Source: Streptomyces lacrimifluminis
GTDB lineage: Bacteria > Actinomycetota > Actinomycetes > Streptomycetales > Streptomycetaceae
DNA length: 64,000 bases
Assembly: GCF_014646095.1 (NCBI RefSeq)
Contig: NZ_BMMU01000026.1
Location: 1-64,000 of the forward strand
Reading direction: 5' to 3'
The first letter of the stretch is position 1; the number at the start of each line of letters is the position of its first letter. Position numbers and translations under genes: made by a program. The notes beneath the pieces were generated by a model. It ran no database searches and was not told the origin of the DNA. It saw only the letters and a program-made list of their open reading frames with translations. Below, piece after piece: positions 49,625 to 57,980 of the stretch.

Positions 49625-50014
49625 TCAGCGGGCGGGGTGGGCGTCGACCAGGGCCTGGGTGACCACGCGGATGCTGCGGGCGATGTGCTGGAGCTGGAGC
49701 ACCTCGGCGGCGTACATCTTGATGGTGTGCTCGATGACCGACTCGCTCAAACCGAGGCCGGGCAGGTCGGCGCGGGCCGTTTGGAGGGCGGTGCGGGCGA
49801 CGCGGATCTCGTGCTGGACCTGGATGTGCGCGTGGCGGGCCAGCAGGACGGGGTGCCGGATCAGCGTCGGGTAGCCCGCATAGCGCGTCGGCACCAGCTC
49901 GCGCAGCCACTTGACCGCCGAGCGCTCCCAGTCGTAGCTGCCGGGGACCTTGACCTGACAGGGCCAGTCCGGGCTGATCCGCGTGGTCATCGTGGACGTC
50001 ATGGGCATGGTCAT
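49625..50014 (-). CDS. Conserved Streptomyces hypothetical protein
   Basis: 129 residues. ATG 50014 has GGAAG just upstream; the open frame runs 85 codons further through AT-rich non-coding sequence. The sequence has a WERSAVKWLRELVPTRYAGYPTLIRHPVLLARHA stretch and a helical remainder (HIQVQHEIRVARTALQTARADLP, LQLQHIARSIRVVTQALVDAHPA). Similar proteins are found in many Streptomyces genomes without a known role. No signal peptide or membrane helix. Confidence 0.75.
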   Translation of the reverse strand: MTMPMTSTMTTRISPDWPCQVKVPGSYDWERSAVKWLRELVPTRYAGYPTLIRHPVLLARHAHIQVQHEIRVARTALQTARADLPGLGLSESVIEHTIKMYAAEVLQLQHIARSIRVVTQALVDAHPAR

Positions 50015-50337
50015 CGCTTCCGGGAGTGCGGCGTCGGCAGGGTGGTGCGACGGGTTCGAGCGGCCCCGGCCCAGGGGGTGGCCGGGGCCGCAACGGGTGT
50101 TCGCGCAGGCGGCACCCGTCCGGACACCCGCGGCGCCGACGCGGGTAGGAGACGGCGGCAGCGGGTGCGCAGGCGTGGAACGTGTCCCGGAGTCCCACCG
50201 GGAAGCGATCCGTGAGCAGTATTTATATATGCCGTCCGGTTTGCAAGAAGTATGAAAAAATTCATGCACAAAACGGGATGAACACCCATACGGGCATACC
50301 GGTGGTGCGGGTGGTGTGGACGGTGCGGGTGGTGGGG
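50015..50337. other. Gene-free region with an AT-rich patch
   Basis: 323 bases between the hypothetical gene (its promoter side) and the 3' end of the RpiR gene. Bases about 50219-50276 are unusually AT-rich for this genome (gtatttatatatg, aagtatgaaaaaattcatg) and include ATGAA-AAAA-TTCAT at 50252-50265, a small inverted repeat. It probably holds the promoter of the hypothetical gene. Confidence 0.55.
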
Positions 50338-51285
50338 TCAGTCCCGGAGGAAGAACTGATGCAGGTCGGCGCTCTGCTCGTACTCCTCCAGGCGCCCCTG
50401 GGTCCGCTCCGGATCGGCGTCCGTCATGGCCTGGAGCAGCGCCGCCGACAACACCACTGGCCCGGCGTACGAGTCGAACACCAGTCGGGAGCCCGTGCCG
50501 GTGGCGAAGGCGATGTCGGCCTCGTCGGCCAGCGGGCCGAGGGCCAGGTCGGTGATCAGGGCCACCCGCAGCCCGGCCCGCCGGGCGACCCGCACCGCGG
50601 TGAGTGTCTCCTGCGCGTGCCGGGGCATCGAGTAGGCCAGCACCCAGGTGCCCCCGGCCTCCCGTGACTGGAGGAGCGCGTCGTAGGCGACACTGCCGCC
50701 CCGGGTCACCAGTCGTACGTCGGGGTGGATACGGCGGGCGGCGTAGGCGAAGTACTCGGCCAGTGAGCCGGAGATGCGCAGGCCGAGCACGGTCAGCGGG
50801 GTCGAGCGCGACAGGCTCCGGCCGACCGCGATCACCCGGTCGGGGTCGGCGAAGTCCCGTCGCAGGTTCTCCAGGTTCGCGATCTCGGCGTCCACGGCCG
50901 CCTGGAGTTCGTTGCTCCGGTTCTCCTCAGCCGTGCCCGGCGCGCTCGCGAGGGTGCTGAGCGCGATGGCCTGGAGCCTCTCGCGCAGCGCGGGGTAGCC
51001 GCTGAAGCCGACAGCCGCCGCGAACCGGGTCACCGACGGCTGGCTCACGCCCACCCGGTCCGCGAGGTCCGTGATCGACAGGAACGCGGCCTCGGTGAGG
51101 TGCTCGATCAGATACTGCGCGATGCGCCGCTGCCCGGGGGAGAGCCGGGGCCCGTCGAACAACTCCCGCAGCCGGGAGGCCGGGGCGGCTTCCGCCTCGG
51201 GGGCCGTCTTCCCCGAGGTGATCGCGGACGCCTGGGCGCGAGCCTGCTGCGGCGATGGCACCGATGTGCCTTGTTCGTCTCCCAC
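50338..51285 (-). CDS. RpiR-family transcriptional regulator
   Basis: 315 residues. The N-terminal RpiR helix-turn-helix (SPGQRRIAQYLIEHLTEAAFLSITDLADRVGVSQPSVTRFAAAVGFSGYPALRERL) is followed by a SIS domain (TVLGLRISGSLAEYFAYAARRIHPDVRLVTRGG, then VLAYSMPRHAQETLTAVRVARRAGLRVALITD) that binds a phosphosugar. It follows the GT39 gene by 23 bases on the same strand, so co-transcription is possible, though RpiR proteins usually control sugar catabolism. Ligand not known. Confidence 0.92.
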   Translation of the reverse strand: MGDEQGTSVPSPQQARAQASAITSGKTAPEAEAAPASRLRELFDGPRLSPGQRRIAQYLIEHLTEAAFLSITDLADRVGVSQPSVTRFAAAVGFSGYPALRERLQAIALSTLASAPGTAEENRSNELQAAVDAEIANLENLRRDFADPDRVIAVGRSLSRSTPLTVLGLRISGSLAEYFAYAARRIHPDVRLVTRGGSVAYDALLQSREAGGTWVLAYSMPRHAQETLTAVRVARRAGLRVALITDLALGPLADEADIAFATGTGSRLVFDSYAGPVVLSAALLQAMTDADPERTQGRLEEYEQSADLHQFFLRD

Positions 51286-51308
51286 AGCGAGTCAACATAG
51301 CTCACCGT

Positions 51309-53075
51309 TCACCTGCGGAAGATCGTGATCGAGTGGCCGACCTCGTCGACCTCGCGGCTGCTGCGGATCAGCCGCGCCAGTCGCCCCCGCGCCTTGGCGA
51401 CCGACGAGTCCGACACCACCAGCAGCCCGCGCACCTTCCGTTCGGGTTGGCGGCGCGGATCGGATGCGTGGATCCCGTAGTACGACGGCACGCCGCTGCC
51501 CTTGTAGACCAGCCAGACCGGCTGCCCCGAGTACCGGTCCCGCAGCCGGTCGGCGAGCCGCCCCAGGTCCTGGCCCCAGTCGACGTTGGAGTCGTGCAGC
51601 CGCTCGTGGGTCTTCGCCGCTGAGCCGAACGCCTCGTTGGCGTACGGCAGATAGAACGGGAACGTCCGCAGCGAACTGACCGCCACGAACGCCAGCAGCC
51701 CCGCCGCGGCGATCGGCACCCACCGCCGCCGCGACGCGAGCACACCGACCGCCGCCACCGCCCCGAACATCGGCACGAAGATGGCGTACCGCACCCCGAA
51801 GTCCCGCTGTCCGTCCATGGCGGCGGCCAGCAGCACCGCCGCCGGAAGGAGCAAGTAGGGCGCGAAGAAACGGAGTTGACGGATCGTCAGGAGTGCGAGT
51901 GTGCCCGCCGCCCACAGTGCCAGTATGCCGAGCGGAGTCTTCACCAGGAGCGCGGCCGGCAGGTAGTACCAGAGGGAACCCGCGTAGTGCCGCCCGAAGA
52001 GAAAGCCCTCCCAGTGCGCGTTCTCCAGGCCGAACTGCATACGCGTCCCGTCGCGGTAGACCTCCGGAAGGGGCAGCAGGCCGGCCAGTTGGCCCCGCAG
52101 CCCGTGCACGACCGGTACCTCGCCGGAGGCCGGCGTCCAGCGCAGCCGCGGATCGACGGCGAGATACGAGGCCCATACGACGGCCACCGCGACCAGCGCC
52201 ACCAGGGCCGCGCCCACGGCAGCGCGCGCGAGCGGCTTCAGCCGTGCTCCCGGAGCCGTCGTACGCCGACCACGCCACACGGACAGGCCGGCCAGCAGGA
52301 GCAGCACGGGGACGGCGGCGAGGGTGTTCATCTTGGTGGCCACGGCGGCCCCGAGCGCCGCTCCGGCGAGCGGCAGGTACAGCCGGGGCCGCCACCGCGC
52401 CCGCCACAGCAGCCACACCGACGTCAGCACGAACCCGGCCGCCGGTACGTCGAGGGTGGCCAGCGAACCGTGCGCGACGATGTCCGGCGAGAACGCGTAC
52501 AGGGTGAGCGCCCCCAACCCGCCCACCGCACCGGCGAGTTCACGGCCGAAGGCGAACACCACCAGCCCGAAGAGCAGTGTCAGCGTGATCACCGGCAGAC
52601 GTGCCCACAGCATCAGCCGCCAGGGGTCGTTGCCGGACTCGTAGAGCAGATGACGGCCCACGTGGCTCTGGCCGCCGTCGTAGCCCCGGTCGAAGCGCGG
52701 GTCGGCCGCGGCCACCCCGGCGGCGATGATCAGCTTGCCCAGCGGCGGATGCTCGGGGTTGAGGCGCAGGCTGTGCTCATGGAGATAGACGGCCGCCGTG
52801 CCGACGTACACGGGCTCGTCGATGGTGGGCGTCTGCTCGACCGCCGTGGTGACCATGGCCACGGCCATCTGGAGGAGCAGGACGGTCACGGCGAGCGGGA
52901 CCAGCAGGCGGCGGTGGTGTCCGAGACGGGCGAGCAGTCGCGCGCGTCCGGTCGGGGTCGCCGGCGCGGCGGGAGCGGTGCCGGGGAGAACCTCCTCCGA
53001 AGCCTCGGAGTATGGCGGGCTCCCCGCGTCCGGGGGAGTCCCGGGGCCGAGAACCGTGTTCCGGTCGCGCGTCAT
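51309..53075 (-). CDS. GT39/ArnT-like membrane glycosyltransferase
   Basis: 588 residues with about twelve membrane helices. The first extracytoplasmic loop has the acidic PTIDEPVYVGTAAVYLHEHSLRLNPEHPPLGKLI (DE catalytic acidic motif of GT-C enzymes followed by EHPPL), and the second long loop contains WKD-like features (LHDSNVDWGQDLGRLADRLR). These enzymes move a lipid-linked sugar, often mannose, onto proteins or lipids at the outer membrane face. Start at ATG 53075 with a weak ribosome-binding site. Next gene downstream is the RpiR regulator. Confidence 0.88.
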   Translation of the reverse strand: MTRDRNTVLGPGTPPDAGSPPYSEASEEVLPGTAPAAPATPTGRARLLARLGHHRRLLVPLAVTVLLLQMAVAMVTTAVEQTPTIDEPVYVGTAAVYLHEHSLRLNPEHPPLGKLIIAAGVAAADPRFDRGYDGGQSHVGRHLLYESGNDPWRLMLWARLPVITLTLLFGLVVFAFGRELAGAVGGLGALTLYAFSPDIVAHGSLATLDVPAAGFVLTSVWLLWRARWRPRLYLPLAGAALGAAVATKMNTLAAVPVLLLLAGLSVWRGRRTTAPGARLKPLARAAVGAALVALVAVAVVWASYLAVDPRLRWTPASGEVPVVHGLRGQLAGLLPLPEVYRDGTRMQFGLENAHWEGFLFGRHYAGSLWYYLPAALLVKTPLGILALWAAGTLALLTIRQLRFFAPYLLLPAAVLLAAAMDGQRDFGVRYAIFVPMFGAVAAVGVLASRRRWVPIAAAGLLAFVAVSSLRTFPFYLPYANEAFGSAAKTHERLHDSNVDWGQDLGRLADRLRDRYSGQPVWLVYKGSGVPSYYGIHASDPRRQPERKVRGLLVVSDSSVAKARGRLARLIRSSREVDEVGHSITIFRR

Positions 53076-53173
53076 CGTCCGCCCCGTGGCGACGCCGACC
53101 GCGCGGCGGCGGGAGTGATGCGCAGCCGGGCCATGGCCCTACTCTCGCATCAGCTCCCGCCCCGCAGCGTGCA

Positions 53174-55111
53174 TTACCGCTTCACGATTCGTACCGACAG
53201 ACCCTTCGACGTGTAGACCGGTACGGCGCGGAGCTTGTCCGAGTTCAGCACGACACGGTCGAAGTGGCCGCGGAGCGCGGGAGCGGCGATGACGGGGACG
53301 ACGCTGCCCAGCGCCGGCGGGTTCTTGGCGTCGAGGGTCAGCGACAGGACACTGCCCTTCTCCAGGAGCACGCGCCGTGCCACCGTCACGACCTCCTTGC
53401 GACGGTCCTTGCGCAGCGTGACCGCCAGCACTCCCGCGTTCTGGACGTACGTGCCGGCCAGCTGCGCCGGCTCGGTCACCCGCAGCGTCCCGCCCTGCAC
53501 ACGGACGTCGCCGTGGCCCAGCGCGTGGGACGAGGCCGAGACGAGCGTGCCGGCCTTGAGTATCGTCCCGCCCGAGTAGCTGTTCTGGCCGGTCAGCGTG
53601 AGCGTGCCGGTGCCGGTCTTGGTCAGCCCGCCCCGGCCGTCGATGTCGTTGCGCCAGGAGTCGGCGGCACCGAAGCCACGGGCCGACTTGTCGAGCTTGA
53701 CGGTCACGTCGGACTCGAAGGAGCCGTAGCCGTCCGCCGCCGCGAACAGGTTGAGCCGCCCCCACTGCTCGAAACCGTCGAGCAGCACGTACCCGGAGGG
53801 CAGCGCGGTCGTGCGCAGCACCGCCCGCCGCTGGGCCGCGGTCAGGTAGGGAAGCCGCGTCTCCAGCAGTACCTCGGCGCCCTTCGGCACGGTCAGCGGC
53901 GTCGAGCGGCCCTGCCGGGTCAGGACGTACGTCAGCTTGGGCGTGACCAGAGCGAGGTTCTTCTTCCGGTCGGCGTACTTGTCGTGGGCGTCGGAGTGCG
54001 CGTAGGCGAACAGCGTGTCGGCCGTCGTGCCCGTCCTGGCCTGGAAGTACTCGGCGGCCTGCTTGCGCGCGGCGGCCTTGAGCGCGGTGTTCTCCGGCTT
54101 GTACAGCACGGCGGCGGCCAGCGCGGTGGCCATGATCCGGCCGCCGATGACGTCGACCGTGGAGTGCATGCCGGACATGATCCGGGTGTGGCTCAGCTCG
54201 AAGGCGCGGGTCACGATCTCCTGGAAGCGCTCCGGGACCGCGTACGCGTACGCCAGGGCCGCCAGATGGAAGGCGTTGGTGTGACCGCTGGGGAAACCGC
54301 CGTCCTCGGCCGGGACGTCGCTGCGCTGCCGCAGCAGCTGCGTCACGACGACGACATCGGAGTCGTAGACCGGGAAGCCGAGTGCGTCCTTCTCGCCGGT
54401 GTCGACGACCTGGCTGTTCTCGTTCATCCGCCACGGCCGCGGGTACTGGAAGCTGTACTTGGCGGGGTTGCTGGAGGTGAAGTCCCCGCGCACGGTGTCG
54501 ACGAGCCTGGCCACCTGGCCGAGATCCGAGTCGTACGAGCCGGCGCCCAGCGCGGAGCCGGCGGGCGCGTCGGCCGGGACGGCGTCGTTGATCTTGTTCG
54601 CCGGGATGCTGTGGGGGGCGGAGGTGATGGAGGTGACCGCCTTGGCGCCCGAGCGGTACAACTCGGCCAGCGGGCCGAGCCCGTTGATCATGGCGTAGCT
54701 CTGGTGCTGCCGGTCGTAGACGAACGCCTCCCTCGCCTGAGCCTCCGTGCGCAGCCCCGTGAGACGGATGCTGTATCGCATGTTGGCGCGCAGGACCTCG
54801 GGCCGCAGCGGCGTGCCCGTGTTCCAGGCGTCGCCGGTCTTCCACACCTTGGCGAAGCCGCCGAGGGCGCGGATCACCGCGTTGGTCTCGGGCGTCGTGT
54901 TGGTGACGATGTTCGTGCTGTAGTCGTCGACGAACGCGAGAGGCGCGGTGGCGGCCTTCGCGTCGGCCGCGGCCAGCCAGCTGACGGCGGTCGGCGCGGC
55001 GAGGAGACCCGCCGACGCACCGAGGGAGGTGCGGAGGAACCCGCGTCTGTCGACGGCGAATTCACGGCCACGGGCCGACTGGGTGGCGCGGGGCCCGGCT
55101 GCTGACGGCAT
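53174..55111 (-). CDS. Tat-exported PAP2/vanadium-haloperoxidase-like protein with autotransporter-type repeat
   Basis: 645 residues. A twin-arginine signal is at residues 22-28 (RRGFLRT). The catalytic PAP2 domain carries FPSGHTN at 273-279 and SHTRIMSGMHSTVD at 307-320, the phosphate/vanadate-binding motifs of acid phosphatases and vanadium haloperoxidases. Residues about 494-523 (LTKTGTGTLTLTGQNSYSGG) are an autotransporter-associated beta-strand repeat, otherwise common in Gram-negative autotransporters, inside a C-terminal beta region. Start ATG with GAGAGG. Exported folded; probably a surface phosphatase. Confidence 0.85.
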   Translation of the reverse strand: MPSAAGPRATQSARGREFAVDRRGFLRTSLGASAGLLAAPTAVSWLAAADAKAATAPLAFVDDYSTNIVTNTTPETNAVIRALGGFAKVWKTGDAWNTGTPLRPEVLRANMRYSIRLTGLRTEAQAREAFVYDRQHQSYAMINGLGPLAELYRSGAKAVTSITSAPHSIPANKINDAVPADAPAGSALGAGSYDSDLGQVARLVDTVRGDFTSSNPAKYSFQYPRPWRMNENSQVVDTGEKDALGFPVYDSDVVVVTQLLRQRSDVPAEDGGFPSGHTNAFHLAALAYAYAVPERFQEIVTRAFELSHTRIMSGMHSTVDVIGGRIMATALAAAVLYKPENTALKAAARKQAAEYFQARTGTTADTLFAYAHSDAHDKYADRKKNLALVTPKLTYVLTRQGRSTPLTVPKGAEVLLETRLPYLTAAQRRAVLRTTALPSGYVLLDGFEQWGRLNLFAAADGYGSFESDVTVKLDKSARGFGAADSWRNDIDGRGGLTKTGTGTLTLTGQNSYSGGTILKAGTLVSASSHALGHGDVRVQGGTLRVTEPAQLAGTYVQNAGVLAVTLRKDRRKEVVTVARRVLLEKGSVLSLTLDAKNPPALGSVVPVIAAPALRGHFDRVVLNSDKLRAVPVYTSKGLSVRIVKR

Positions 55112-55336
55112 GCGATGCCTCTCTTGAGTTCTTCGGCCCTGCGGCCGGGTGACGACGTGGGGAAGACGGTGCCCCAGGTGCGCATGGGGTGCATGGGGCA
55201 CATGAGGTTGATGCGGCCTGCGTGTTGTGTGTTTCCGGAGGAGGAAGCGCACAGGGCGGGACGTACGAGCGAAGATCTACGGCCGGGGCGTGTACCGATG
55301 CCCACGGTCCGGCGACCCCGAGACGGCCACGAACTG

Positions 55337-56245
55337 TCATGCGAGTGAACGAGCCAGCGCCACGGCCCCTTCGACCGGCGGCACCCGCGACGGCCGCAGC
55401 CGGGCGCCGGGGACGAGTATGGCAAGTGACGCCAACAGGGCGTCGTGCAGGGCTGGTTGGGAGAGCACCGTACCGCCCGAGACCACCACGTCGTCGACGG
55501 GGACCCCACGACCGGCGAGCCGCACCACGAGCGACGCCAGCGAACGGCCCCCCTCGGCGATCACCTCGCCGGCGATCCGGGAACCACTCGCGGCGGCCTC
55601 GAACACCACGGGAGCGTGCCGTCCCCACTCGGCGGAGACATCCGTGGCGCTCTCCAGCGCCGCGCCCAGCGCGGGTACTTCACTCACCCCGAACGCGGAC
55701 ATGAGCCCTTCGGCGAGCGGATCGGGTGCCTCGCCCCGGTCATGGGCGGCCCAGACGGCCCGCGCCGCCTCGCGCACGAGACCGGCGGCCCCTCCTTCGT
55801 CGCCGAGGACCGCGCCCCAGCCGCCGACCTGTACGAGAGTGCCGTCGGGGCGCCGTCCGACGGCCACCGAGCCGGTGCCGGCGACCAGCCCGACACCCTT
55901 GTCCAGCCCCGCGGCCGGGACCAGCAGTTCGGCGTCGCCGACGACCAGGCACGGTACGTCCAGACGTTCCTGAAGTACGGAGCGGATCTCCTCGCACTGC
56001 CGGGGCGTCTCACAGGCGTGGGCGCCGACGGCCACCGAGGAGGGACGGACGCCCGCGGGCAGCGCCTCGCCGAGCAGGGCGCACAGCCAGTCGGCGGCGG
56101 CCACCGCATCGTGTGGCCGCCAGCCACTGCTCGGGCGGACGTGATCGGCGATCGGATCGTCCCCGGCGGAGGCGCGCAGGTGCGTCTTGGTGCCGCCCAC
56201 GTCGATGCCCACGACGAGCGGGCGCGGGAAGGGAGAGTCCTGCAC
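55337..56245 (-). CDS. BadF/BadG-type sugar kinase (N-acetylglucosamine kinase-like)
   Basis: 302 residues of the ASKHA fold. Phosphate-1 motif VVGIDVGGTKTHLRAS, phosphate-2 LVAGTGSVAVGRR, and adenosine segment VSGGTVLSQPALHDALL match the BadF/NAGK-like family, which phosphorylates amino sugars or related compounds in the cytosol. It is divergent from a ROK regulator and a CUT1 importer, so its substrate is probably the imported sugar. An operator-like inverted repeat lies in the shared promoter gap. Confidence 0.88.
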   Translation of the reverse strand: MQDSPFPRPLVVGIDVGGTKTHLRASAGDDPIADHVRPSSGWRPHDAVAAADWLCALLGEALPAGVRPSSVAVGAHACETPRQCEEIRSVLQERLDVPCLVVGDAELLVPAAGLDKGVGLVAGTGSVAVGRRPDGTLVQVGGWGAVLGDEGGAAGLVREAARAVWAAHDRGEAPDPLAEGLMSAFGVSEVPALGAALESATDVSAEWGRHAPVVFEAAASGSRIAGEVIAEGGRSLASLVVRLAGRGVPVDDVVVSGGTVLSQPALHDALLASLAILVPGARLRPSRVPPVEGAVALARSLA

Positions 56246-56383
56246 GGATCCTCTTTCGTCGTTGCGCTGTGGCTGCGACGGTGGGCGAACCGTGTCTGGA
56301 GCAGGGGAAACCTGATGAACAGAAGAGCTAGGGAAGCCCCGGGACGGGCCTCTGAGCGGACACGGCAGGCGAGTACCGTGACA

Positions 56384-56407
56384 TTCGTTAGGAAGTTAAC
56401 TAACGAA
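56384..56407. promoter_or_regulatory. ROK-operator candidate, arms TTCGTTAG and CTAACGAA
   Basis: Two perfect 8-base arms with an 8-base spacer that includes GTTAA lie midway in the 316-base gap between the divergent kinase and ROK genes. A smaller palindrome AGTTAACT overlaps the spacer. AT-rich against the surrounding GC. The ROK regulator is the obvious binder. Confidence 0.7.
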
Positions 56408-56561
56408 GTACAGTGCGTGTCAAGAGGTATCGCGCACTCGACCGCGGCGGTGGCCGACCGGGCCGGAACGCGACGGGAGACCGCGATACCAGGGCATCCC
56501 ATCGCCGCATCCCACGACATCGACCTACCGGGGGAGCGCGGCCCTCGACCTTGGGGAGACT

Positions 56562-57704
56562 GTGGAACACGACGTGGCGAGGGTCCCCCGCCTGACCGAG
56601 AGCGCGAGCGCGGTGTTCGCCGTGCTGGCCGGGGCGGGCACGGCCACCCGGCCGCAGCTCGCGAGTCTGGCGGGCCTGTCGAAGCCGACCGTGTCCTCCG
56701 CCGTGGCGGAGCTGGAGAGCGCCGGGCTCGCCGCCCACTCGGGCATCGCCTCCGGGGGCACGGGCCGTTCCGCCGCCGTGTACGGACTCGGTCCCGCGGC
56801 AGGCTCCGTACTCGCCGTCGACCTCGGCCCCGCCCTGACCCGGGTGCGCGGCTGCGCCCTGGACGGCACCCTGCTCGCCGAGGCAACCGGCTCCCGCGAG
56901 GAGGCCGCCGACGTGGTGCGCGAGGCGCTGTCCGCGCTCCCCGCCGACGCACCGCTGCGCACCATCGTGGTGGCCGTGGGCGATGTCACCGCGCGCGCCG
57001 AGGAGGGCACCGTGCGTCCGGCGACCGCCAAGGCGGGACCCGTCTTCGACGCGGTGGCCGTGGCGCTGCCGCCCGGGGTGCCCGTCCACCTCGAGAACAA
57101 CGTCAACTGCGCAGCGCTCGCCGAGCTGCACGAGGGCGCGGCGCGCGGCCGGCACACCTTCGGCTATCTGCGGATCGGTGTCGGTATCGGTCTCGGCATC
57201 GTCGTGGGGGGCCAGGTGTTCGCCGGGGCCAACGGGGCGGCCGGAGAGCTCGCCCGGCTGCCCTACCCCTGGGACGACGGCCTGGAGCCCCGCCACGAGG
57301 CCCTGGAGGCGTACATCGGCGCCCGCTCCCTGCTGCGCCGGGCCGCCGAGGCCTGGCCGGAATCCGACGGTTCGTGCCCCCGCACCGCCGAACGGCTGTT
57401 CGCGCTGGCCGGACAGGGCGGCGCCACGGCCCGCGCGATCGTCGACCGGCATGCCGTGGACGTGGGCCGGCTGGCCGCCGCGGTGACCGCCGTACTGGAC
57501 CCCGGGCTGCTCGTCCTGGGCGGCAGCACCGGCGCGTTTCCGCAGCTCCTGCCCGGCGTGCGGGCCGAGCTGGAGCGGCTGAGCTGGCCCACCGAGGTGG
57601 TCAGCAGCCAGGTCGGCGATCTCGGCACCGTGGTGGGCGCGGCCAGGCTCGCGGTCGTCAGAGGAGTCCAAACCGTGACCGAGGTGGCGCGGACGAAGGA
57701 TTGA
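56562..57704 (+). CDS. ROK-family regulator lacking the zinc motif
   Basis: 380 residues. Winged helix ATRPQLASLAGLSKPTVSSAVAELESAGLAAHSG, then the ROK domain: SVLAVDLGPALTRVRG (phosphate-1), VHLENNVNCAALAELHEG, LRIGVGIGLGIVVGGQVFAGANGAAGELARL (the ExGH-type motif altered to GELARL). The CxCGxxGCxE zinc motif is absent. GTG start. It precedes the CUT1 importer on the same strand and is the probable controller of both directions. Confidence 0.9.
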   Translation: MEHDVARVPRLTESASAVFAVLAGAGTATRPQLASLAGLSKPTVSSAVAELESAGLAAHSGIASGGTGRSAAVYGLGPAAGSVLAVDLGPALTRVRGCALDGTLLAEATGSREEAADVVREALSALPADAPLRTIVVAVGDVTARAEEGTVRPATAKAGPVFDAVAVALPPGVPVHLENNVNCAALAELHEGAARGRHTFGYLRIGVGIGLGIVVGGQVFAGANGAAGELARLPYPWDDGLEPRHEALEAYIGARSLLRRAAEAWPESDGSCPRTAERLFALAGQGGATARAIVDRHAVDVGRLAAAVTAVLDPGLLVLGGSTGAFPQLLPGVRAELERLSWPTEVVSSQVGDLGTVVGAARLAVVRGVQTVTEVARTKD

Positions 57705-57736
57705 CGGGTTCGGACTCGGTCTGCCAATGTCCGGAC

Positions 57737-57744
57737 AAGCGCTT
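57737..57744. promoter_or_regulatory. AAGCGCTT core, possible LacI-type operator
   Basis: The 8-base palindrome AAGCGCTT is the core of many LacI-family sites. It lies in the 276-base gap before the importer operon. No LacI gene is in the window, so this may be a site for a regulator encoded elsewhere. Confidence 0.35.
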
Positions 57745-57980
57745 TCTAAGTCGGCCGGGACGCCGGCTTGGGGCGAGCCTCCCGCCCGTACTCGACGTAC
57801 GGCAACCGCACGAGGGCGTGCCCGTGCGGTGACGGCCAGAACGGCCGGGGATCCCGCCCCGCGTGGACGACGCGGCCGGGCGAGGCTGCGCCCCCGGAAA
57901 GCACCCTTTCCTGCAAACTGCACCCGTGCCGCCTCGGTCGGCGCCGTGCTCTGTCCCCTACCGAAAAAAAGGGATCGAAG

